Part shown: in pieces, positions 45,679 through 55,464 of the stretch
Position numbering within the stretch: the stretch's first letter is position 1
How the letters are laid out: the number at the start of each line of letters is the position of its first letter
Assembly (NCBI GenBank): GCA_000432915.1
Contig: HF995204.1
Span: forward strand, 1 to 64,000
Direction of reading: 5' to 3'
DNA length: 64,000 nt
Source of the DNA: Firmicutes bacterium CAG:194
GTDB taxonomy: Bacteria > Bacillota > Clostridia > Lachnospirales > Lachnospiraceae
Position numbers and translations under genes: made by a program
Notes under the pieces: generated by a model
Seen by the model: only the letters and a program-made list of their open reading frames with translations
The model's database searches: none
What the model was told of the DNA's origin: nothing

Positions 45679-45707
45679 ATTATAAGTTGTAATCCCGTTT
45701 CTGTCAA
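45679..45707 (-). promoter_or_regulatory. Consensus promoter of the Rrf2 gene
   Basis: Perfect -35 TTGACA (45702-45707), 17 bases, perfect -10 TATAAT (45679-45684), minus strand: strong unless repressed. Confidence 0.8.
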
Positions 45708-45749
45708 CGGCTTTCCCGTTTTTTCATCGGTCTTTACCACCCTGTTTTC

Positions 45750-45778
45750 TTGTCTTTCCCCATAGGCTATGCTATGAT
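45750..45778 (+). promoter_or_regulatory. Promoter of the 45812-48611 membrane-protein pair
   Basis: -35 TTGTCT (45750-45755), 17 bases, -10 TATGAT (45773-45778), 34 bases before the ATG. Confidence 0.6.
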
Positions 45779-45811
45779 AAAAAGCATAACGAAGAAGGAG
45801 GCACACATTTC

Positions 45812-47371
45812 ATGGAAAAGCTGGTAAAAACATGTAGATCTGCTCTTTTCCTGTTTTTATTTGTTGTATTTACAAAATTATTTCTTGATGTGCTGCAACA
45901 GGACAGTCTGGAGCGCAGTGCTTTTTCCATTTTTCTGAAAGCGTTCTTATTACTTGTCGTTATTATCGTTTATATCACTCTTTTTAAACTTCTGCAGCAT
46001 TTTGCCCCTGTCTGGGAACGATACGGCAGCTATATCCTTCCGTTTTTTCTGGTGCTGCTTTTCGGCGTTCAGATGTATTTTGCCCATCAGCTTATCATTG
46101 TACCGAAATATGACTTTTCCTCGTTGTACGATGGTGCGGTCGAATGGCTCAATACCGGTACCTTTGCGAGTTTTTACGATTATTATTACTACTATCCGAA
46201 TAATCTGGGACCTATGACTTTTCTGTATGTCCTGTTCCGGGTCGTATCCCGTCTGGGCTATCATAACTATTACAGCGTCGGCATTTTTGTGACCTGTCTT
46301 CTGACTTCTGTCATGGTCGCCAGTACCTATTACTGCTGTAAAAAGCTTTTTTCCGCCACGGAAGCAGTCTTTTCACTTTGTCTGTTTGCCATATATCCGC
46401 CGCTTTATTTTTGCGGCTCCAGTTTTTATACGGATATCCTTTCCATGGCATTTCCGCCACTGGTTTTTGCACTGTTTCTGGCAGGCTCCGATCATTTGCA
46501 GGCCTTCTGCCCTGAATGTGGCGAACTAAAATCGAAAGAAGCTGTATCTCAGGGAAGCAGCAAAAAAGCTTTCACCGCAACGAAATCCACTTATGATTTT
46601 CTTATGGTGCTTGCCTGCTATGTCGGTTATTTCTTAAAGCCTACGGTATTTATCTGTATGATCGCGATTTTTATTGTACTGCTTCTGCAGAAAAACCGGC
46701 GCAGATTTTTGACGCTGCTTGCGGAAACACTGCTTGTTTTCGGCGTTTGCACCATACTGTTCCACAGCTATATATACAGTCATCATCTGGACAAGACAAC
46801 AGCTGACCGGATGGCAACACCAAAGGAAACCTGGGTAATGATGGGACTGAATGAAAACTTTGGTTTTTCCCCTGATGATACGGAATTTTCCCGTTCCTTT
46901 ACCGATCCGGCGGCCCGCAAAGAAGCTGTCCGCACAGAAATTCAAAACAGGCTTTCCGCCCTCGGTGCAAAGGGCATCTATAAGCAGCTGCGGCTGAAAG
47001 CCGTCATGGCATTTGCAGACGGTACTTTCGAGCTTTCTTATATGTTTTTATTCGGACTTGCTCGCGATACGGGGCTGACAGACTTTCTGACGCTGCTTGG
47101 CAGTCATTATCAGGCCTACTGGGAAGGCTGCAGTCTGCCCCAGTATGCCAACCTGTTCTTTACCGCAGTTTTTTTGTTCTTCTGTGCAAAGGCGGTTTTC
47201 CAAAAGAAAGAACAGCCGGCGGTTCTTCTGATCGTTCCGCTGTCTGTCTGCGGTCTGATGCTGTTTTTAATGCTTTGGGAAGTACACCCGCGTTATACGA
47301 TCAATTATTTTTCATATCTGATCATGCTTGCCACATGGGGTTGCTCCCGGGCAGCGGTCAAAAGGAGATAA
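45812..47371 (+). CDS. Multi-spanning membrane glycosyltransferase-like protein (PMT/ArnT-like)
   Basis: 519 residues, about eleven spans. The first external loop has KYDFSSLYDGAVEWLNTGTF then ASFYDYYYYYPNNLGPMTFL, closely like the loop of GT39/ArnT-type enzymes that carries the catalytic Asp and the aromatic YPNN-G signature. AAGGAGG precedes the ATG. One base separates its stop from the next gene's ATG, so the pair is coupled. Expected donor: a polyprenyl-phosphate sugar; acceptor unknown. Confidence 0.65.
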   Translation: MEKLVKTCRSALFLFLFVVFTKLFLDVLQQDSLERSAFSIFLKAFLLLVVIIVYITLFKLLQHFAPVWERYGSYILPFFLVLLFGVQMYFAHQLIIVPKYDFSSLYDGAVEWLNTGTFASFYDYYYYYPNNLGPMTFLYVLFRVVSRLGYHNYYSVGIFVTCLLTSVMVASTYYCCKKLFSATEAVFSLCLFAIYPPLYFCGSSFYTDILSMAFPPLVFALFLAGSDHLQAFCPECGELKSKEAVSQGSSKKAFTATKSTYDFLMVLACYVGYFLKPTVFICMIAIFIVLLLQKNRRRFLTLLAETLLVFGVCTILFHSYIYSHHLDKTTADRMATPKETWVMMGLNENFGFSPDDTEFSRSFTDPAARKEAVRTEIQNRLSALGAKGIYKQLRLKAVMAFADGTFELSYMFLFGLARDTGLTDFLTLLGSHYQAYWEGCSLPQYANLFFTAVFLFFCAKAVFQKKEQPAVLLIVPLSVCGLMLFLMLWEVHPRYTINYFSYLIMLATWGCSRAAVKRR

Positions 47372-47372
47372 T

Positions 47373-48611
47373 ATGCTGACAAATTTTCTGGATCATAAAC
47401 TTGGAAAGAAATATAATACGTTCGATCTGCTCGTTCTTTTCCTTATCATTGCCATGACGATCATGCTCCGGCTCTGGTTTATCGATCTGCAGTTTCCCGA
47501 CTACACGATCTGCCTAAAGCCATGGGTGGAGCAGTTCAGGTCATACGGTGGATTTGCGGGGCTGAAATACAATATCGGAAATTACACGCCCGCCTATATG
47601 CATCTTCTGATGCTGATCTCTTATTTTGATGTGGAACCGCTTTATGTCATCAAAGGCGTGGGCATCTGTCTGGACTATGTGCTTGCCATCGTAGCTGCAA
47701 AGCTCATTGCCCCGGAGGATTCCAAATACAAGCAGGTGCTGCTCTTTAGCGCCGTTCTGCTGCTGCCGACCGTGATCGCCAATTCCGGCGTCTGGGGACA
47801 GTGCGACAATATTTACACGATCTTTATTCTGACAGCACTTTACATTGCCATGAAAGAAAAGACATTGACCCTGCATGTCGGAGGTAAAAAAGTAAAAGAA
47901 GCTGCCGCGCCGTTTGTGATCCGGACAGATACACTTGTTCTGTTCTGTATCGGCTGCGCGTTTTCCTTCAAACTGCAGACAGTCTTTATCCTGCCTGTGC
48001 TTGCTGTGATCTTTTTATGGAATAATTATCGCCTGCGTACCCTGCTGTGGATCCCCGGCGTTTACTGTATCACGCTGATCCCGTCACTGATCGCCGGAAG
48101 ACCGCTGAAAGAGCTTCTGCTCCTCTATGTCAGTCAGGCGGGCACACACGCGGAGCTGCAGCTCAAATATCCCAATATTTATTCTTTCTGGCAGTTTGAT
48201 GCACTGGCAGACAGGTTCGGACAGTTCTGCATTGTGTTCTGCGCCGCCTCCCTTGTGCTTTTTGTATATTATTTCTATCATAAAAAAACGGAACTGACGC
48301 AGGAATTTTTATGTTGCTTTACCGCTTTTTCCGTTTTGTATATCACATTTTTCCTGCCGCATATGCATGACCGCTATGCGTATATTGCAGAAATCGTAAT
48401 GCTGTTTTATCTGTTTCGTCCTCGTAAGCTCTGGCGTCCGGTCGTGGCACAGCTTCTGGCTCTGGCGACCTACGGAGAAACGCTTTTCTGGTTCTCTTAT
48501 GATGGCATGGAGCAGCCTGCTGCCCTTGTGCGGCTGTTTCTTTTGCTGGTGCTCGGAATCGATCTTTTACAGCAGACAAAAGGTGTACAAATGAAGCAGG
48601 ATTTGCTATAA
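47373..48611 (+). CDS. Membrane mannosyltransferase-like protein (GT-C)
   Basis: 412 residues from MLTNFLDHKLGKKYNTFDLL (AAAGGAG just upstream, preferred over a longer frame). About ten spans. First loop FPDYTICLKPWVEQFRSYGG with the acid/aromatic pattern of GT-C enzymes, and NSGVWGQCDNIYTIFILTAL, the GxWGQxD motif shared by bacterial Gtr-like and ALG6/PIG-M-like transferases. Forms a translationally coupled pair with the preceding gene. Confidence 0.72.
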   Translation: MLTNFLDHKLGKKYNTFDLLVLFLIIAMTIMLRLWFIDLQFPDYTICLKPWVEQFRSYGGFAGLKYNIGNYTPAYMHLLMLISYFDVEPLYVIKGVGICLDYVLAIVAAKLIAPEDSKYKQVLLFSAVLLLPTVIANSGVWGQCDNIYTIFILTALYIAMKEKTLTLHVGGKKVKEAAAPFVIRTDTLVLFCIGCAFSFKLQTVFILPVLAVIFLWNNYRLRTLLWIPGVYCITLIPSLIAGRPLKELLLLYVSQAGTHAELQLKYPNIYSFWQFDALADRFGQFCIVFCAASLVLFVYYFYHKKTELTQEFLCCFTAFSVLYITFFLPHMHDRYAYIAEIVMLFYLFRPRKLWRPVVAQLLALATYGETLFWFSYDGMEQPAALVRLFLLLVLGIDLLQQTKGVQMKQDLL

Positions 48612-48728
48612 TAAACACTATCCGGTGCTATATGGATTTACATCTTTGTTATGATATGCAAAGATGCCCGGCATATGGGACATCAGTCAGATAGCACAAT
48701 AATCACATATAAAGAACGAGGTATTTCT

Positions 48729-49664
48729 ATGAGCAAGAAAAAAGTTGTAGTGTCTCTGGGACACGATGCATTAGGTTATACGATCATGGAACAGTGGGAT
48801 GCTGTAAAGGATACAGCCAAGGCGTTAGCTGATCTGGTTGAAGCAGATTACCAGCTTACCATCACCCATTCCAACGGTCCGCAGGTCAGCATGATCCACA
48901 AGGCTATGACAGAGCTGAGACGTATTTATATCGACTACACACCGGCTCCGATGTGTGTCTGCTCCGCAATGAGCCAGGGCTATGTCGGATACGATATTCA
49001 GAATTCCCTGAAGGCAGAGCTGATGAGCCGCGGTATCACAAAGCCGGTCAGCACGATCCTGACGCAGGTAACCGTAGATCCTTACGATGAAGCATTCTAC
49101 GCACCGCAGAAAGCGATCGGCCGTTACATGAGCCGTGAAGATGCGGATACGGAGATCAAAAAGGGCAATTATGTAGAAGAGGTACCGGGCAAAGGCTTCC
49201 AGCGTATCGTCGCTGCACCAAAGCCGCTCAAGATCGTGGAGATTGATGCGATCCGCACACTTGCAGATGCAGATCAGATCGTTATCGCCTGCGGCGGTGG
49301 CGGTATTCCGGTCATTGAACAGCAGCATGCTTATCAGGGTGCTTCCGCAGTTATCGAAAAAGACTGTATTGCAGGAAAACTTGCTTCTGATCTGATGGCA
49401 GATGAGCTTATCATTTTAACAAGCGTAGACATGGTATATAAGAACTTTGGCAAGGAGGATCAGGAAGGCATTTCTTCCATGACTGTTGCCGAGGCACAGA
49501 AATACATCGAAGAAGGTCAGTTCGGTGCAACGGATATGCTTCCTAAAATTGAGGCCGCAATCGCATATCTGGCAAAGAAACCGGACGGTCAGGTACTGAT
49601 CACTTCCCTTGCGCAGACAAATAATGCATTAAAAGGAAAAACAGGTACGATCATTACAGCGTAA
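48729..49664 (+). CDS. arcC: Carbamate kinase
   Basis: 311 residues from MSKKKVVVSLGHDALGYTIM (GAACGAGG 7 bases before the ATG). Amino-acid-kinase fold: VVSLGHDALG, THSNGPQVSMI, IACGGGGIPVIEQQ, and TSVDMVYKNFG; typical length. It makes ATP from carbamoyl phosphate at the end of arginine-deiminase, agmatine or purine/allantoin breakdown. No arcA, arcB or other partner is near, so it is an orphan here. A long inverted repeat begins 14 bases after the stop. Confidence 0.93.
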   Translation: MSKKKVVVSLGHDALGYTIMEQWDAVKDTAKALADLVEADYQLTITHSNGPQVSMIHKAMTELRRIYIDYTPAPMCVCSAMSQGYVGYDIQNSLKAELMSRGITKPVSTILTQVTVDPYDEAFYAPQKAIGRYMSREDADTEIKKGNYVEEVPGKGFQRIVAAPKPLKIVEIDAIRTLADADQIVIACGGGGIPVIEQQHAYQGASAVIEKDCIAGKLASDLMADELIILTSVDMVYKNFGKEDQEGISSMTVAEAQKYIEEGQFGATDMLPKIEAAIAYLAKKPDGQVLITSLAQTNNALKGKTGTIITA

Positions 49665-49678
49665 TATACAGAAATATA

Positions 49679-49894
49679 AAACAGCTCCTGCATGATATTT
49701 TGATGCACGCTGCATATGCTTTTCTACTAAGGCACGTACTGACATGCATGTGGCACGCGAACATTCGACATCCTTGTCTCAAGTTCGCTGCCACGACATC
49801 CGTGTCGTGGCACCACATACATTTGTCAGTACTTTGCCAAGTAGAAAGACGCATTTGCAGCTAATCGCATCCCAATATCATACAGGAGCTGTTT
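49679..49894. repeat. 216-bp inverted repeat with two apical hairpins after arcC
   Basis: The ends AAACAGCTCCTG and CAGGAGCTGTTT are perfect inverted copies, and pairing continues inward with small bulges (ATGATATT/AATATCAT, GCTGCATATGC/GCATTTGCAGC, TTCTACT/AGTAGAA, GTACTGACA/TGTCAGTAC). The centre holds two hairpins, GTGGCAcGCGAAC/GTTCGCTGCCAC and CACGAC-ATCCGT-GTCGTG, giving a three-way junction. The right end runs into TTTATTTTA, so it may terminate arcC. A foldback element (MITE-like) or a structured RNA are both possible. Confidence 0.75.
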
Positions 49895-50185
49895 ATTTTA
49901 GTCCCTATTTACATTTGTGTGTCTGATGTATCAACAGTATAATGATACATGTCACGAATTGCGTATGCAATTAGAAAGTCAAGTAGTCCAAATTCCATAA
50001 AATGAAATTTTAGGGCAAATTACAGACATTGGCTTGGCTGTAGTATTTTTAAACAACGTGTGTTAGACTACTGTTATACAAATCGAAATTGACAGAGCTC
50101 TTTGAGCGAGGGATGATTCTTGTCCGAAGGGCAAGAAGATGGGAGCAAGATACAGAAAAATTGGGATTTGTTTATGAGGTGACTT
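49895..50185. other. Intergenic stretch between arcC repeat and orphan gene
   Basis: No gene. An inverted repeat ATGTATCA-N9-TGATACAT lies at 49926-49950, and TATAAT falls in its loop. Base composition drops to the AT-rich level of the next gene. No clear promoter for that gene could be fixed. Confidence 0.4.
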
Positions 50186-51241
50186 ATGGATATAAAGATT
50201 GAAAACGGCAAAATCATTTTTAGCGAGAATAATATTAAATATTCTTTTGATGCTCACGGAGAGTATCCTCGTCCGTCAATAATGCCTGCAATCAGCGTTG
50301 GTGGAAAGCATTTGTCAAACAGAAGCGAGGATATAAAAATCGAAAAGCATACAGCCGTTCAGGACATTGCTATCGGAAATAATATGGCTGCATGGTATAC
50401 TCAGGAATTTCTGCCCGACGGAGCCGATTACAAGTTAAGCAAAAAAGCAAGCATATATATTGGAGATTTCTCTACGGGAAAAGAAAAGCTGATATATAAA
50501 GGTGAATGTTACGGTGATCTTTGCTTTTACGAAAACGATTTGTTTTTCAATATAGGCAACAAAGTTGCTGTATATCACTTAAACAGCGGAGAATCCGAAG
50601 TATTGTTCAAGCATTCAGGCATCAAGAAAAGCGGCATAGACTTGCATATTACGCCAAAGTGTATCTTTTTTCAGCACTGGACACATAGTAATAACAATAC
50701 AATGTGGTATGACCGTGAAACACAAAAACTTATCAATCCGCATTTTGATGGATCTGTTATGTTTTTCCTTGATGATGAAACAATTATCTACAAAGGTCTT
50801 AATCATACCTGGATTTATGATACTAATTCTATGAAAAAGAAATGTTTTTTCAGTAATAAAGACCGTAATAAGATAATTGAAATGGTAGGAATGTTTTTTG
50901 ATATCCCTAAAGAACATATTAATAAATATACTTCTTCTTGGACAAAAATAGAGCTCAACGGTTTTGAGAATGGCAGATTATATTTTAAATGTTTCCTTGA
51001 CTATTTTGAAGAAAGCTCTTCTTTTGAAGATGACCAAAGAAATTGTCATTCATTGGGGCTTCCATCAATAGCTCAAACGCAGATATCCTGCGATCTTTCC
51101 GGAAAAAACATTATAATAGAAGCAGACAAATCTGACATCGTAATTGAAGAAAAGCCATATAACACACTCCACATGGAGAAATTCGATTTCACAATGGTTA
51201 CAAAAAAGGCTTTTCGCGACAAACAAGAAATTAACGAATAA
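50186..51241 (+). CDS. Orphan hypothetical protein, beta-propeller-like, AT-rich
   Basis: 351 residues with no recognised motif, no signal peptide and no membrane span. Repeating short strands with aromatic and Asp/Gly turns (ASIYIGDFSTGKEKLIYKGE, KVAVYHLNSGESEVLFKH, TMWYDRETQKLI, HTWIYDTNSMKKK) suggest a WD40- or Kelch-like propeller. ATGAGGTGA precedes the ATG. The codon use is clearly more A/T-rich than its neighbours and it is flanked by odd inverted repeats, so it was probably acquired. Function unknown. Confidence 0.6.
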   Translation: MDIKIENGKIIFSENNIKYSFDAHGEYPRPSIMPAISVGGKHLSNRSEDIKIEKHTAVQDIAIGNNMAAWYTQEFLPDGADYKLSKKASIYIGDFSTGKEKLIYKGECYGDLCFYENDLFFNIGNKVAVYHLNSGESEVLFKHSGIKKSGIDLHITPKCIFFQHWTHSNNNTMWYDRETQKLINPHFDGSVMFFLDDETIIYKGLNHTWIYDTNSMKKKCFFSNKDRNKIIEMVGMFFDIPKEHINKYTSSWTKIELNGFENGRLYFKCFLDYFEESSSFEDDQRNCHSLGLPSIAQTQISCDLSGKNIIIEADKSDIVIEEKPYNTLHMEKFDFTMVTKKAFRDKQEINE

Positions 51242-51297
51242 TCTATTGGTTGTTTATCATAGTGATAAATTCCAATTTGTCAATTACAGGTGACATT

Positions 51298-51332
51298 GAA
51301 AGAGTCAGCCCATTCAAGGTGCTGGCTCTTTC
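51298..51332. terminator. Hairpin after the orphan gene
   Basis: GAAAGAGTCAGC, 11-base loop, GCTGGCTCTTTC: 11 of 12 pairs plus one G-U. It lacks a T tract on either strand, so it is only a possible terminator or mRNA 3' stabiliser. Confidence 0.4.
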
Positions 51333-51413
51333 AAAAATTCCATTCTAATAAATTGCACGACAACCTAGAGTAAAAATGAATACCCATTAGTAAGAAATGA
51401 ATAGAAAATGGAT

Positions 51414-51466
51414 AAAAGTGTGGTGTTTCGTATAATTATGAGTTAATATGCATCAGACACACTTTT
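51414..51466 (-). terminator. Possible terminator of pta
   Basis: AAAAGTGTG and CACACTTTT arms with a long loop; 50 bases after the pta stop on the minus strand. Weak T tract. Confidence 0.3.
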
Positions 51467-51514
51467 GTAAAAAGGGAGTATTGTAATATAACATCGTTTC
51501 AATCCACCTGCGAA

Positions 51515-52516
51515 TTACACAAGCTGTGCCTGTACAGCGGTCAGTGCCACTACACCAACAATATCTTCCCACGAGCATCCACGGGACAGATCATTGACCG
51601 GCTTTGCGATACCCTGCAGCATTGGGCCGTACGCTTCTGCCTTCCCAAGACGCTGTACCAGCTTATAACCGATATTACCGCAGTCAAGGTTCGGGAATAC
51701 GAGGACATTTGCTTTACCTGCCACTTCTGAGCCCGGTGCTTTTGACTTTGCTACGGACGGGACAAGCGCTGCGTCTGTCTGCAACTCGCCATCGATACAA
51801 AGATACGGATACTGTTCCTTTGCGATCTTTGTCGCTTCTACCACTTTATCGACAAGCGGATGCTTTGCACTTCCCTTTGTGGAATGGGACAGCATTGCAA
51901 TGATCGGTTTTGCACCGACCAGCGACTGGAAGCTCTTTGCAGAGGACTCTGCGATCGCAGCCAGTTCTTCCGCATTCGGATCCTGATTCAGACCACAGTC
52001 TGCAAATAAGAATGTACCGTTTGCACCATATTTACAATCCGGTACATCTAAGATAAAGAAGCCGGATACCAGCTTCACGCCCGGTGCAGTCTTTAAGATC
52101 TGCAGCGCAGGTCTGAGCGTATCTGCTGTCGCATGGCAGGCACCTGCTACCATGCCATCTGCATCATTTGCTTTTACCATCATAACGCCAAAGGTCAGAT
52201 AATCGTTCAGCAGTGTTTCTCTTGCCTTTTCCATTGTCATACCCTTTGCTTTTCTTGTTTCGTATAAAAGTTCTACATACTTGTCCAGCTTGTCGGTCGT
52301 CTGTGGGTTGACTACTGTCACACCATCCAGCTCTACTTCCAGCCAGCCGGCACCGTCTCTAATCTTCTCTTCATCACCGATCATAATAATATCCGCAATT
52401 CCTTCTTCCAGAATATGGGACGCTGCAATCAATGTACGTTTGTCATTTGTCTCCGGTAATACGATCGTTTTTTTATCTGCTCTTGCTTTTTCTTTGATTT
52501 GATCTATGTAAGACAT
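51515..52516 (-). CDS. pta: Phosphate acetyltransferase
   Basis: 333 residues from MSYIDQIKEKARADKKTIVL, set by AAAGGAG just upstream; the frame extends 51 codons further but without a site, and 333 is the family length. Motifs: LPETNDKRTL, NPFxYG-equivalent region at AKGMTMEKARETLLND, DADGMVAGACHATADTLRPA, FLFADCGLNQDPNAEELAAI and LVFPNLDCGNIGYKLVQRLG. It interconverts acetyl-CoA and acetyl phosphate for ATP generation with acetate kinase, which is not in the window. Confidence 0.95.
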   Translation of the reverse strand: MSYIDQIKEKARADKKTIVLPETNDKRTLIAASHILEEGIADIIMIGDEEKIRDGAGWLEVELDGVTVVNPQTTDKLDKYVELLYETRKAKGMTMEKARETLLNDYLTFGVMMVKANDADGMVAGACHATADTLRPALQILKTAPGVKLVSGFFILDVPDCKYGANGTFLFADCGLNQDPNAEELAAIAESSAKSFQSLVGAKPIIAMLSHSTKGSAKHPLVDKVVEATKIAKEQYPYLCIDGELQTDAALVPSVAKSKAPGSEVAGKANVLVFPNLDCGNIGYKLVQRLGKAEAYGPMLQGIAKPVNDLSRGCSWEDIVGVVALTAVQAQLV

Positions 52517-52792
52517 CTCTGTCTCCTTTCCGCTTGTTTCATTTCTTCCATTATAATCTAAGGTGTTTTGAAGTACAAGGAAATCCCCCTCTTTTTTTGT
52601 GCAAAATATCATACAATTTAAGCAAAATCCTGAGGAAATAACCCTGTTATGATTGTGCACGACCCACAAATATGATATAGTTACTAATATGTAAAAGAAT
52701 TATCAGAAGTCATAGTTGCACAACGTTGTCCCATATGTGATTGTGCCGTTTACCAAATAGGCTTGATATGATTTGTAATGGAGGAATTCGAT

Positions 52793-54034
52793 ATGAAGGT
52801 TACAGGAATTATCGCAGAATATAATCCTTTTCACAGAGGGCATGCCTACCATATTGAACAGGCTAAAAAATTAACCGGTGCAGATGCCGTTGTTGTTGTC
52901 ATGAGCGGTGACTTCACGCAACGTGGCACCCCCGCCATCATGGATAAATATGCCCGGGCACGTATGGCACTGATGAACGGTGCTGATGTTGTGATCGAGC
53001 TACCAAGCTGCTACGCCTGCGCCAGCGCAGAGTACTTTGCAGACGGTGCAGTTGCCCTTTTGGACAGTCTCGGTATCGTGGATACGCTTTGCTTTGGTAG
53101 TGAATGCGGCAGTATTGACATGCTCCGTCCCATTGCCCAGGTTCTTGTAGATGAGCCGGAAGCTTATAAAAAGACTTTAAAAGCAGAGCTTGCGATTGGA
53201 CGCTCATACCCTACTGCGAGAAATACGGCACTTGTACATTGTATGCCGGAATTTGCAGCCAATGAAAATATCATAGGCAGTCCAAACAACATTCTTGGTA
53301 TTGAATATATCAAAAGTATCATCCGCCGTGGCAGTAAGATCAAACCTGTGACGATTCAACGTACAGGTGCTGATTATCACTCTTACCGCTTCAGCAACAG
53401 TTTCAGTTCTTCACTTGCACTCAGGCAGGCATTACATACACCCGGCTCTTTGGAACTGATCCGTGATCAGGTACCATCCAATGTATATGACATTATGGCT
53501 GAAAATTACGAAAAAACATTTCCTGTTTTTCCACGCGATTTTTCTGCCATGCTGAAATACAAGCTGCTTGTGGAAGAATCCAGAGGTTATAGCCGCTTTG
53601 TCGATATCAATGAAGATCTTTCCGACAGGATCTTAAAGAACCTGTATAAATCATATGATTACGAGTCGCTCTGCGATATTTTGAAATCCAAAAATGTGAC
53701 TTATGCAAGAGTCAGCCGTATGCTCTGCCATATCCTGCTGAATCTGAAAAAATCAGATATGTATGCATATCGCAACAACGGTACTGTATTTTACGCACGT
53801 GTGCTTGGCTTCCGGGAGGATATCGGCGGTCTGGGCGTGATGAAAGCCCTGCATCAGTACACTTCTATTCCGATCATTACAAAGGTTTCCGATGGGAAAG
53901 AACTTGCAACCGACCTTGCGCAGCGCCAGTTCCACCATGACATTTTAGCGGCTCATATTTATGAAAGTGTTATCGCGGATAAGTATCAGACAGAAATGCA
54001 GAATGAATATACAAGACCGATCATAAAGCTTTAA
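52793..54034 (+). CDS. tmcAL: tRNA(Met) cytidine acetate ligase
   Basis: 413 residues from MKVTGIIAEYNPFHRGHAYH (GGAGGAATTCGAT before the ATG, preferred over one 5 codons earlier). The nucleotidyltransferase signature EYNPFHRGH and MSGDFTQRGTPAIMDKYARA are diagnostic for the YlbM/TmcAL family, which activates acetate with ATP and acetylates C34 of elongator tRNA-Met. Divergent from pta, which is interesting because both handle activated acetate; co-regulation is not shown. Confidence 0.92.
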   Translation: MKVTGIIAEYNPFHRGHAYHIEQAKKLTGADAVVVVMSGDFTQRGTPAIMDKYARARMALMNGADVVIELPSCYACASAEYFADGAVALLDSLGIVDTLCFGSECGSIDMLRPIAQVLVDEPEAYKKTLKAELAIGRSYPTARNTALVHCMPEFAANENIIGSPNNILGIEYIKSIIRRGSKIKPVTIQRTGADYHSYRFSNSFSSSLALRQALHTPGSLELIRDQVPSNVYDIMAENYEKTFPVFPRDFSAMLKYKLLVEESRGYSRFVDINEDLSDRILKNLYKSYDYESLCDILKSKNVTYARVSRMLCHILLNLKKSDMYAYRNNGTVFYARVLGFREDIGGLGVMKALHQYTSIPIITKVSDGKELATDLAQRQFHHDILAAHIYESVIADKYQTEMQNEYTRPIIKL

Positions 54035-54048
54035 ACTATAAAAAAACA

Positions 54049-54074
54049 GGAGAAATGCAAATTTGCATTTCTCC
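54049..54074. terminator. Bidirectional terminator between tmcAL and UPF0210 gene
   Basis: GGAGAAATGCAAA and TTTGCATTTCTCC form a perfect 13-bp palindrome, with CTTTTT on the plus side and a run of A (T on the minus strand) on the other. It serves both convergent genes. Confidence 0.85.
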
Positions 54075-54085
54075 CTTTTTATACA

Positions 54086-55450
54086 CTAGTTCTTAAAGCT
54101 GTGGATTGGAGCAGGAATCCGTCCGCCGCGGTTTACAAACGCATCACAGGAATACGGATTGACAGGCATGATCGGTGCATAGCCTAAAAGTCCGCCAAAT
54201 TCTACCTTTTCTCCCACACCCTTTCCGATCACCGGAATGATACGGACTGCAGTTGTCTTCTGGTTTACCATACCGATTGCCATTTCATCTGCGATAATAC
54301 CGGAAATAGTCGTTGCCTTTGTATCGCCCGGAATAGCGATCATATCAAGACCCACGGAGCAGACACAGGTCATTGCTTCGAGCTTTTCGATCGTCAGCGC
54401 ACCTGCTGTTACCGCATCGATCATACCCTGATCTTCACTGACCGGAATAAATGCACCACTCAGGCCGCCTACATAAGAAGAAGCCATAACGCCGCCCTTC
54501 TTTACCTGATCGTTCAAAAGCGCAAGTGCCGCTGTTGTGCCCGGTGCTCCTGCATATTCCAGACCGATCTCGCAAAGAATATCAGCTACGGAATCTCCGA
54601 TCGCCGGTGTCGGTGCCAGAGAAAGATCTACAATTCCGAAAGGAATTCCCAACATCTTGGAAGCCTCTTTTGCTACAAGCTGTCCGACTCTCGTTACCTT
54701 GAAGGCTGTTTTTTTAATTGTTTCACATAATACTTCAAAATTCTCGCCGCGCACCTTTTCCAGTGCTGTTCTGACAACCCCCGGTCCGGATACGCCAACA
54801 TTGATGATCGCATCGGCCTCTGTCACACCATGAAAAGCACCTGCCATAAAAGGATTGTCATCCGGCGCATTACAGAATACAACAAGCTTGGCACAGCCAA
54901 GAGAATCATCTTCTTTTGTATATTCTGCCGTCTGTTTGATGATCTCGCCCATCAGCTTGACCGCATCCATGTTGATACCGGTCTTGGTGGAACCTAAGTT
55001 AACGGAGCTACAGACACGTTCTGTAAAAGATAGTGCCATTGGAATCGATTCGATCAGCATTTTATCCGCCTTCGTCATACCCTTGGATACTAAAGCGGAA
55101 TACCCGCCGATAAAGTTAACCCCCACTTCCTTTGCCACTTCATCCAGTACAGCCGCGATCTGCGCAAAGTCTTCCGGTTTATGACAGCAGGCTCCACCGA
55201 TCAGAGCAATCGGCGTAACGCTGATTCTTTTATTTACGATTGGAATACCAAATTCCCTTTCAATCTCATTTCCTGTTGCAACAAGATCCTTTGCCGTCTG
55301 CTTGATCTTACTGTAGATTTTCTTCTTACAATTTTCCAGATCTGCATCGATACAATCCAGAAGGCTGATACCAATCGTAATAGTACGCACATCCAGATTT
55401 TCCTTTTCGATCATTTCATTTGTTTCATTTACTTCAACACGATTAATCAT
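54086..55450 (-). CDS. UPF0210/DUF711 PFL-like protein
   Basis: 454 residues, full family length. Family phrases: [40 protein letters not shown] and [19 protein letters not shown]. Distantly related to pyruvate-formate lyase in fold only; there is no glycyl-radical motif. The function is unknown, but it almost always follows the ACT-domain gene found here 14 bases upstream, implying a ligand-controlled enzyme. Confidence 0.92.
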   Translation of the reverse strand: MINRVEVNETNEMIEKENLDVRTITIGISLLDCIDADLENCKKKIYSKIKQTAKDLVATGNEIEREFGIPIVNKRISVTPIALIGGACCHKPEDFAQIAAVLDEVAKEVGVNFIGGYSALVSKGMTKADKMLIESIPMALSFTERVCSSVNLGSTKTGINMDAVKLMGEIIKQTAEYTKEDDSLGCAKLVVFCNAPDDNPFMAGAFHGVTEADAIINVGVSGPGVVRTALEKVRGENFEVLCETIKKTAFKVTRVGQLVAKEASKMLGIPFGIVDLSLAPTPAIGDSVADILCEIGLEYAGAPGTTAALALLNDQVKKGGVMASSYVGGLSGAFIPVSEDQGMIDAVTAGALTIEKLEAMTCVCSVGLDMIAIPGDTKATTISGIIADEMAIGMVNQKTTAVRIIPVIGKGVGEKVEFGGLLGYAPIMPVNPYSCDAFVNRGGRIPAPIHSFKN

Positions 55451-55464
55451 GGGTATTCTCCTTA

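Noticed and set aside
51497..51514. GTTTCAATCCACCTGCG, which resembles part of a CRISPR repeat
   Set aside because: Occurs once, with no second repeat at spacer distance and no cas genes in the window.
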